From assembly GCA_013339765.2 (NCBI GenBank), contig CM023451.1, forward strand, positions 150,777,623 through 150,841,622: a stretch of DNA of 64,000 bases, read 5' to 3'. Positions 57,990-64,000 of this stretch are shown here, in pieces; within the stretch, counting starts at the first letter, position 1; each line of letters starts with the position of its first letter. A program made the position numbers and the translations under genes. The notes beneath the pieces are model-generated. The model was not told the origin of the DNA, ran no database searches, and was given only the letters and a program-made list of their open reading frames with translations. Source of the DNA: Haemaphysalis longicornis (taxonomy: Eukaryota; Arthropoda; Arachnida; Ixodida; Ixodidae).

Positions 57990-59155
57990 TAAGTTTTCAC
58001 AATCAATCAAGTGATAGAGAAAAGCGCGGAGTGTACTCAGCCCTTATGTATAGTCTTCATAGATTATGAGAAAGCATTTGAGACAGTCTAAAGCTCAGCA
58101 GTCATGCAGGCATTGCGGAACCAGGGTGTAGACGAGCATTACGTAAGAATACTACAGGATATCTACAGTGGGTCAACAGCTGCCATAGTCCTCCATAATG
58201 ACAGCAGTAAAGTACCTATAAGGAAGGACTTCAGACAAGAAACACAATCTCTTAAATATTATTCACAGAATGTGTACAAGAGGTATTGAGAACATTGGAT
58301 TCGGAACAGGTGGGCATTTGGGTTAATAGAGAATACCTCAGTAACCTCAGATTTGCTAACGACGTTGCCTTGCTAAGCAACTCAGGGGACGAATTGCAAA
58401 GCATAATTACCGCACTAGACAAACAGAGTAGAATCGTGGGCCTGAAAATTAGTATGCTGAAAACTAAAGTAATGATCAATAGCCTCAGTAGAGCACAGCG
58501 GTTGCAGATAGGTGACGAGGCAGCTGGAAGTGGTATGCGATTACATCTACTTAGCCCAAGTTGTGACCCCGGGTCCCAACCATGAAGCAGAGATAATTAG
58601 AAGCATAAGAATGGGGTGGCGTCATTCGGCAGGCATTCTCAGATAATGAATGGCAGCCTACCATTGTACCATAAGAGGAAAGTGTATAACAGCTGCATGT
58701 TACCGATACTCACAGAAACTTGCAGGCTCACTAAAAAGGTTCAGCTTAAATTGAGGACAACTCAACGAGAAATGGAACGAAATATGATAGGTGGAATGTT
58801 GAGGGACAAGGAGAGAGCGGAGCGCGTCAGGGAACAAACGCCTGTTAGGAACATATTAGTAGACATTAAGAAGAAGAAATGGGCTTGGGCAAAGCATATA
58901 TACGAAGGCAAGATAACCGTCTGTCATTAAGGGCAGCAGAGCGGATTACCTAGAGAAGGCAAGCGTGACAGGGGGCGGCTGAAAGTTAGGTGGGAAGATG
59001 AGATCAAGAAGTCTGCGGGGATTAATTGGTCGCATTTAGCACAGGACCGGGATAATTAAGATCTATAGGACAGGCCTTTGCCATACAGTGGCCGTAGACA
59101 TGACGATGGTGATGATGGTGATGATTATGATGATGATGAGGAGGATAATGATGGA
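57990..59155 (+). pseudogene. RTE-clade LINE fragment, second copy
   Basis: 5'-truncated RTE LINE of the same family as 5495-6245 but starting further upstream. It shows IVFIDYEKAFETV (block A, 58047-58090), NQGVDEHYVRILQDIYSGST, SSKVPIRKDFRQ (block B, damaged, with the usual GD lost), FANDVALLSNSG (FADD-type site altered to FAND), ALDKQSRIVGLKISMLKTKV, RRHSQIMNGSLPL, LRTTQREMERNMIGG, VREQTPVRNILVDIKKKKWAWAKHI and, shifted, GRLKVRWEDEIKKSAGINW. The tail is TGATGATGGTGATGATTATG and similar to about 59155. Frameshifts and the altered catalytic Asp show it is dead. Confidence 0.88.
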
Positions 59156-60934
59156 GTTTTGATGGCAAGAGAGTTCATCCCAATTCATCGAAGTAAAAAA
59201 AACTGCTTGTGCATGGACATAAACTAGCAAGTCGAAATAAGGAGAAGTGAGCAACTTTTTTTTTTCAAATTGTCCTTCGACGGAATATTGTGACGAACCA
59301 TAACAAGAAAATATTAAAGCAGCTCCACTCACCACGAAAGCGGTCGGAAGTGCAGAGCAGTGATCATACTTACAGAGGGGATGTAATGGCGTTATCCGCT
59401 CATTGTTACCGCCCCTCAGGCTCGTCCCTCCCTGTCTCACTCCTGTCTTGCTGAAAAGAACAGAGCTTTTGTCCAATGCAATTCAAATTTACCACCTTCT
59501 CATTGCTGCCTGCAACATTCCGAGCAGGAAATCTGTTCTTTTTGTGCTTGCGTTCATCTCCATCTCGCACGTGCCGGACACTTACTGCGCAGTTTGGAAC
59601 GCGTCGTTGTTGGCGGCCACTTTTTTTCGCTTACTATCGTAAAACCAACCCAAATGGGTGTCCCTAACTAAATGGACGCGGGGTCTGCTGGTTATTTACC
59701 TGGATTTTTCCTCAAATGTACCTGCAGTTTTCTTCGCTCTAAACAACGAGGAGATGTATGACAAGCGCCAACGGTTCAGTAGTTTCGAACGGTTATCACT
59801 GTATAAACCGCTTGTTTTTCGAAGCCTCTGTTGGGGTCCGTTACACCGCTACTCCGTGGGGCTCTGCTTGTGTCCGTTACGTCTTTACGCCGCCTGATTG
59901 CGGCGGTGGCTAGACAGCGTGAGAGAGAATGAGCTAAGACGAAAAGGCGGGACCCTAAAGTTCTCTGCACTTAAAAGTAAAATTTAGAGGCTAGTTCACT
60001 TGTATGTGTGATACTTCGTGCGCAGCTTACCTGTCTGTTTATGCGTGATAACTTTTGCTTAGCTGGGCTAGCCGGCATACCTAGCAAGCGGCTGCAATTT
60101 GTTAGTAGGCTGGTTCTATTGTGAAGAATCGCTGCTTGGGAGCGCCGGATATTTATAATTTCCAGCTTACTGTTTCTTTGCCTGTGTACGCTCCAATACT
60201 GCAAACCTTACGTATCACCTCGTCATTTCGACATAGTGTTCACCTCCAAGCATTTCACAATATCTGATGTTGCATCTTTAAGTACGTGCACAGTAAGTAA
60301 TACTGCTTTGATTAGCCAAATATGAGAAAGTGCGTGCTGAACTTTTTGGTGCAGGGTGCTACTATTTGAGTCATTTTCTATAAGGAACACGCAAGGTTAT
60401 CATCGACAAGGCAAGAAAGCTTGACACTGGCAGCCACAATTTGGTCGCTTTCATTTCAAATGCCTGACGCGGAATCATCTAACAAAAGCGCTGCATTTTT
60501 CTGGTATGATAAATTATTGGGTCCCTCAAAATTTGTAAATGTTTCTAGGACTGCTGGAAAACAACAATGCTTGACTTATAAGTAGATATATTAGCTTAGC
60601 TAAGCAAGGTTTCTAAGAAACTAAGGCAAAGGGGATCGTGGGAGTCTGTGTTTTTTTCGTGCTTTTAAGGCGATCTGTCGTAATCCTCTGTTGGTTGTAA
60701 TCCTCTTCAGAGCCTATGCGTAACCCAGTGCGTTTATTTCTTGCCTAAGTCATCATGCAGCATGTTTTGCAAATGCTCTTAAGCATTTTGCCGTTCCTTG
60801 CCTGCCTTCTTTCACTCCTTTTGTTCGGTTTTTTTGGGTTGGCTCTTTAAAAATTAATAAACAATGCATAATAAACAACTTTAAAGGCCCCGTCTTTGTT
60901 CGTTATCACGTTTTCAGGCACCTTATATATATTA
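59156..60934. other. no recognised gene
   Basis: 1.8 kb, AT-rich. Frames reach 137 codons (59063-59476, minus) but that one runs through the RTE tail repeat and is unrecognised. Confidence 0.45.
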
Positions 60935-61700
60935 CGTCGCTACAGTCACTGCAGCATTGTCGGCAATAAAAGTGCGGAAGCTGCCGAACGCTTGGCACAC
61001 CAGAAGTCGCAGACCATATCCATTCCATTATCCAGGACGGACGCCGCTAGGAGTCTCCGCAAACTTGCCCGGGAGACCAGGATAGCCAAATGGACTACCC
61101 AAAAGTTCACGAGCTCTCGTATTCATGCCCTGGACCCGCATCTTCAGCGTCCTCTTCCATTAGGCCTCACACGGACTGACGCAACCGTTCTTTACCGTCT
61201 CTGGCATTGGAGTCGCCTTCACAAATGCTTACTCTCATTTGACTTGGAATGGCAGACAGTGAGGCGTGTGAAGTCTGTGACACACCGGAGACCATACGCG
61301 ATCTTCTATGCGAATTTCCACGTTTTTCATCGGCAAAAGGCAACTCTCCTCGACTTTACTGAAGCTCGATTCTCGGCGGCCGTTCTCTGAGGAGAAAATC
61401 CTGGGCCACTGGCCTTCACCGCCATCTACGCACCAACCAACAAAAGCGCTTCTGTGCTTCCTAAAAACAACGAACTTGCGCAAAAGACTGTAGCAGCAAA
61501 AGACTACTCTCTATGAAGGCAATGAACTCTATCGTCTATAGTGTCGTATCTTTACGCTCTGTCCTTGCCTTCCCCTTCTTTTACTGTTTTCATCTTTTTT
61601 TTTACATTGTTCTCCTTCCCCACGTGTAGGAAAGCAAACTAGGGCACAGCCTGGTTGACATTCCTGCCTTTCTTTTACCGTTATTCCTTCCTTTCTTCCT
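60935..61700 (+). pseudogene. LINE 3' part: end of RNase H and C-terminal domain ('tick transposon' type)
   Basis: The frame from about 60940 reads SHCSIVGNKSAEAAERLAHQ, the end of an RNase H domain (SHxGIxGNExAD with the final Asp changed to Glu). It continues with IPLSRTDAARSLRKLAR, FTSSRIHALDPHLQ and LTRTDATVLYRLW. After frameshifts, EVCDT-like remnants and FSEEKILGHWPSP, TKALLCFLKTTNLRKRL end at 61491. The 3' untranslated part has TAGGAAAGCAAACTAGGGCA and CTGGTTGACATTCCTGCC, then a CT-rich tail to about 61700. This series matches LINE proteins often listed as tick transposons (from memory), I/R1-like. Severely 5'-truncated and dead. Confidence 0.75.
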
Positions 61701-62789
61701 TCCTACATTTCCACATGAAGTTTTGAAAACATCTTTCCTGGGTCGCTTTCGCGCTCACTTTTAGTTGCACTTCTCAAAATTAGTAAGCATGCTCTCTCTG
61801 CGCATCGATTCAAACTTTAGCCTTAGAATAATGTGTATACGCAGGTAGCCTAGTGAAGAAATGGAGGCAAATACGAAGCGTCGTCTGCGAACAACTACGC
61901 ATTGCCGGAGGGATCTGAATGGGAACGGGTTATTGCTGAATTCACGCCTGAGACACTTTGCTCTCCCCCCCACCCCTGCAGTTTTCGAAGGGATCCTCTT
62001 TCACGTACGAGCCTTTTATCTTTTCTCACCTATCCCCTCACTCTCTCCCCTTTCCTCTCGCTCCTCCTGCGACAGATTCAATGCAGGTTTATTCCATTGT
62101 GCATATTTTCCAGTGTTCGCGGTGCTCGTGTGTCATCTATGGGGATGGCCAGTGCATTTTTTGTGTTGTTTGTTTCTTCTCATTCACTAAACTGAACTCG
62201 AACAACATGAGCTCGAGGTCGAGCTGTTTTGATTGCGCTTGCTTTTATCTCGCTGTTTTCAATAACGCGTAGTTTCAACGCGCAGAATTCTTTGCCGAGT
62301 ACTTCCAGAGCCAGGACCGTGTAACACCCTGCATTTCCAGAAAAATGCAGACTTTCCAAAAGTTCCCCAGATAATCGTCATAACAGCGTAAATGGACATC
62401 ATCGGTCGAACAGAGTTTGAAAAACCAAAAAATAGAAAAATAGAAAATAATGGCCAGAAGTGGTGAGCCGTCTAACGCCCTGCATTTACACAAAAATGCA
62501 GATTTGGCCAAAGTTCACCTGTATCGATATAATAGCGTAAATGGAGATAATTGGTCGAACAGAATTTCGAGAAAACCAATACATGTAGCTGTAAAAAACT
62601 CACACTCTAGACAAACGCTACGCATTAGCGGACAATTCTTTGAATTTCCGCACATTTTTTTCTCATTTGCTATCGTGGAGACCAATCACACACCTACCGA
62701 ACTAAAGAAGCACTGTTACTGTCACGTATGTAGTTGTTCTCTTTTAAAGACGATAGTCTTTCTTGGGCTACTTAAACCCAGAAATTCTG
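61701..62789. other. no recognised gene
   Basis: Overlapping frames of 97-109 codons (61861-62272) in three plus-strand registers are Ser/Pro/Leu-rich from a pyrimidine-rich stretch. An imperfect direct repeat occurs near 62320-62350 and 62480-62515 (CCCTGCATTT...AAAAATGCAGA). Nothing else supported. Confidence 0.4.
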
Positions 62790-62832
62790 GTCTGTCTGTA
62801 TGTCTGTCTGTCTCTCTGTCTGCCTGTCTGTG
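62790..62832. repeat. (TCTG)n microsatellite
   Basis: About 43 bp of TGTC/TCTG units. It lies only about 10 bp beyond the poly(A) end of the L1-like insertion. Confidence 0.9.
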
Positions 62833-62841
62833 ACTCGATTC

Positions 62842-62859
62842 TTTTTTTTTGTATTTATT
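62842..62859 (-). terminator. polyadenylation signal and poly(A) of the L1-like LINE
   Basis: On the minus strand GCAATAAATAC is followed within three bases by a run of nine As (T run at 62842-62850, AATAAA at 62854-62859). This is a classic retroposed 3' end, 103 bp after the stop codon of the adjoining frame. Confidence 0.8.
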
Positions 62860-62961
62860 GCCTGTCTTTTACAATTCACAACAGATTACATCTCAACATT
62901 GCAAATATGTACACATACAAGAGGTGGAGTTGCCAGCCACTACAGGGCTGACTTCGTCCAT

Positions 62962-64000
62962 TTAAAATGCCCTCATATTGATTAGTTGCTCTATTTGCGG
63001 CAGCCAATCAGGTAGTTCCTGGTGAAACTTAATAACTTCAACAAATCGCCCAATGCTCTCTTTGAAATACTCCCTTGCACATCGCGCATCAACATCATTG
63101 TACAACCTTGCTGTACGAGAGCGCCATCTACTATGGAGACCCAGTGCCATGACTAAATCGTAAGGCACTCCATCCTCATTGCCTATTGCAAGGAAACGTA
63201 TACCGTGAGGATCTAGTGGAAAATCTTTGTGTAATGTCCTCTGTAGCACATCCCAAAAATATACTCCCTCCCAACAATGCAAAAATACATGATCTATTGT
63301 CTCGGGGGATTTACAACTAAAACAATCTGTCCCCCATGGTACGAATAACCCCCTTTCTTCCATAAATGTTCGTACTAATAATGTTCCTGTATGTAACCTA
63401 AACATAAAGGATTTGACCCCTGGTTGAATCTGCATTCTTTTAACCCTCTTAAGCACATCGCTACCGGGCCTTCCAAAGTACATAGCCCTGTACATGGGAA
63501 CAGGGAACACAACATCGACAATATCATGGTACAATTTCTTACGCGCAACCGTACTTAAATACTCTTTTGAAAATCTTGCGTTTAAAAACTTTACGCTGGC
63601 CACGACCTCCTTAAAATATCCAAAGATACCTCCCGTCATGTATTCAGTCGTAATCACAAAATCGGGGAGAACCCTGCCTAGCCTTAATTGACACACTGTA
63701 CGAAGAAAAGGGTCCCTTACTTCTCTCAAAAAAAGAAATCTATTTACTAGTTGTCGCACAAATAAATGCGCTAGCCCCACTCCTCCATCTTTCACACGCC
63801 TAAAAAGGTTGTTACGACTGCACCTCTCCCAATTCGAGGCCCAAACAAAAACAGCGAACACTCTATGCAACTTTTGCACGTTTGTGCGTGAGCAGTGCAA
63901 CACCTGCATCACATACCACAGTTTGCATACTAAGAACAAATTACACACGGTCGCCCTAGCAAACATGGACAAATAAGCCCCTTTCCATTTGTCCGCTTTC
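62962..64000 (-). CDS. L1/Tx1-like LINE reverse transcriptase, C-terminal part (runs off window)
   Basis: Uninterrupted minus-strand frame of 345 codons up to the window edge, with no internal stop. The edge residues (KADKWKGAYLSMFARATVC) show it continues outside; the TTG at 63972 is not a start. Reading from 63972 it has a W-x-x-C thumb region, LFRRVKDGGVGLAHL (residues 56-70; the GG[LV]G[LV] block after the reverse transcriptase core in L1/Tx1-type proteins), VKSFMFRLHTGTL (187-199), and a zinc knuckle C217-x2-C220-x7-H228-x4-C233 followed by WDVLQRTLH. Together with AATAAA and poly(A) downstream this is a recent insertion compared with the other LINEs here. The catalytic YxDD part lies beyond the window. 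Confidence 0.85.
   Translation of the reverse strand, partial: KADKWKGAYLSMFARATVCNLFLVCKLWYVMQVLHCSRTNVQKLHRVFAVFVWASNWERCSRNNLFRRVKDGGVGLAHLFVRQLVNRFLFLREVRDPFLRTVCQLRLGRVLPDFVITTEYMTGGIFGYFKEVVASVKFLNARFSKEYLSTVARKKLYHDIVDVVFPVPMYRAMYFGRPGSDVLKRVKRMQIQPGVKSFMFRLHTGTLLVRTFMEERGLFVPWGTDCFSCKSPETIDHVFLHCWEGVYFWDVLQRTLHKDFPLDPHGIRFLAIGNEDGVPYDLVMALGLHSRWRSRTARLYNDVDARCAREYFKESIGRFVEVIKFHQELPDWLPQIEQLINMRAF

Noticed and set aside
1..64000. CRISPR array, bacterial operon or phage region
   Set aside because: No regularly spaced direct repeats with unique spacers, no ribosome-binding-site-led gene clusters, and all coding remnants are eukaryotic retroelements.

Overview
This window looks like intergenic or intronic nuclear DNA from a hard tick (Ixodidae, probably Metastriata). 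There are no bacterial operons, ribosome-binding sites or dense coding. Instead there are decayed non-LTR retrotransposons of several clades, tRNA-derived SINEs of types I remember from tick genomes, short non-autonomous DNA transposons, simple repeats and CpG-rich interspersed blocks. The tick call comes from family recognition by eye and was not checked by a search.

Layout. 1-5.5 kb: two related tRNA-like SINE heads, a 171-bp MITE and an older partial copy of it. 5.5-6.2 kb: a 5'-truncated RTE LINE. 7.8-11.3 kb: microsatellites, a SINE fragment and a retroposon tail. 14.2-14.4 kb: a LINE 3' end. 15.0-19.5 kb: a nearly full-length but frameshifted L2/CR1-like LINE (repeated 5' region, 2A-like motif, ORF1, endonuclease, reverse transcriptase, A-rich 3' end). 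19.6-20.9 kb: a composite inverted-repeat structure. 21.3-21.5 kb: a tick SINE. 24.9-25.5 kb: a Tigger/pogo-like element. 27.5-29.6 kb: an I-clade LINE with RNase H. 32.5-33.8 kb: a 218-bp tandem duplication and a Ruka-like SINE inside an inverted pair of short repeats. 34.9-35.3 kb: a frameshifted transmembrane exon. 41.6-42.0 kb: a TTAA-flanked MITE. 50.0-51.4 kb: a Jockey/CR1-like LINE. 53.2-53.8 kb: a palindrome with 318-bp arms. 54.4-54.6 kb: a compound microsatellite. 54.8-56.0 kb: two splice-compatible exons of a possible small membrane protein. 58.0-59.2 kb: a second RTE copy. 60.9-61.7 kb: a LINE 3' part of the common 'tick transposon' type. 62.8-64.0 kb: the intact 3' part of an L1/Tx1-like LINE running off the window edge.

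How it fits together. Almost every recognisable coding sequence is retrotransposon reverse transcriptase, endonuclease or RNase H. The LINEs are potential sources of activity for the SINEs. The DNA elements have no transposase here and would depend on transposase from elsewhere. The only host-gene candidates are the minus-strand transmembrane exons at 54830-55997 and 34872-35296; neither could be assigned to a family.

The signals most worth a second look are the palindrome (possible hairpin-RNA locus, recent inverted duplication or assembly artefact), the inverted composite element at 19.6-20.9 kb, the tandem duplication carrying CACGTG palindromes, and the repeated 5' region plus frameshifted 2A-like motif of the L2/CR1-like LINE. 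I did not find a clearly new multi-gene system.
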